Of a stretch of 6,076 nucleotides of DNA, positions 6,014 to 6,076 are shown in pieces; position 1 is the stretch's first letter, and the number at the start of each line of letters is the position of its first letter. Below the pieces are notes generated by a model, which was given only the letters and a program-made list of their open reading frames with translations, did no database searches and had not been told where the DNA came from. Origin of the DNA: Moraxellaceae bacterium (lineage in GTDB: Bacteria; Pseudomonadota; Gammaproteobacteria; Pseudomonadales; Moraxellaceae); assembly GCA_030684415.1 (NCBI GenBank), contig JAUXNL010000174.1:1-6076 (forward strand), written 5' to 3'. Made by a program: the position numbers and the translations under genes.

Positions 6014-6076
<63 letters not shown>

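Overview
The window is a compact chromosomal segment of a gammaproteobacterium. Its best anchor is the order gacA/uvrY, uvrC, pgsA, tRNA-Gly(GCC) on the + strand. This block is conserved from enterics (uvrY-uvrC-pgsA-glyW) to pseudomonads (gacA-uvrC-pgsA-tRNA-Gly). GacA and UvrC read as close to the Pseudomonas proteins as I know them. Together with moderately high GC, this suggests the Pseudomonadales/Oceanospirillales side of the class. I cannot name a genus from sequence alone.

Layout. Positions 1-1349 (- strand) encode a membrane-anchored PAS/HisKA/HATPase sensor histidine kinase. Its last residues lie beyond the left edge. Positions 1376-1404 hold a clear intrinsic terminator for the next - strand gene, pbpG (1419-2495), a periplasmic D-alanyl-D-alanine endopeptidase with an intact SxxK/SxN/KTG active site. 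Positions 2496-2855 separate this leftward pair from a rightward cluster. That gap contains a possible 69-codon cysteine-containing ORF whose stop overlaps the gacA start. Then come gacA (2856-3500, TTG start), uvrC (3511-5352) and pgsA (5384-5941, probable GTG start), closely packed and probably co-transcribed. A near-consensus sigma-70 promoter (5962-5989) with a GC-rich discriminator precedes tRNA-Gly, which starts at 6014 and is cut by the right edge.

How the genes work together. GacA is the response regulator of the Gac/Rsm (BarA/UvrY) global switch. UvrC is the dual-incision nuclease of nucleotide excision repair, and PgsA makes phosphatidylglycerophosphate. Their clustering is ancient and conserved rather than an obvious single pathway. 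The kinase next to pbpG does not have the GacS/BarA architecture and should not be paired with GacA because of proximity.

The region is mostly housekeeping, with no mobile element, CRISPR array or defence island. The points most worth a second look are the small ORF coupled to gacA, a terminator only about 26 nt before the kinase start codon, an extended HisKA segment in the kinase, and the weak or non-ATG starts along the whole gacA-uvrC-pgsA cluster.
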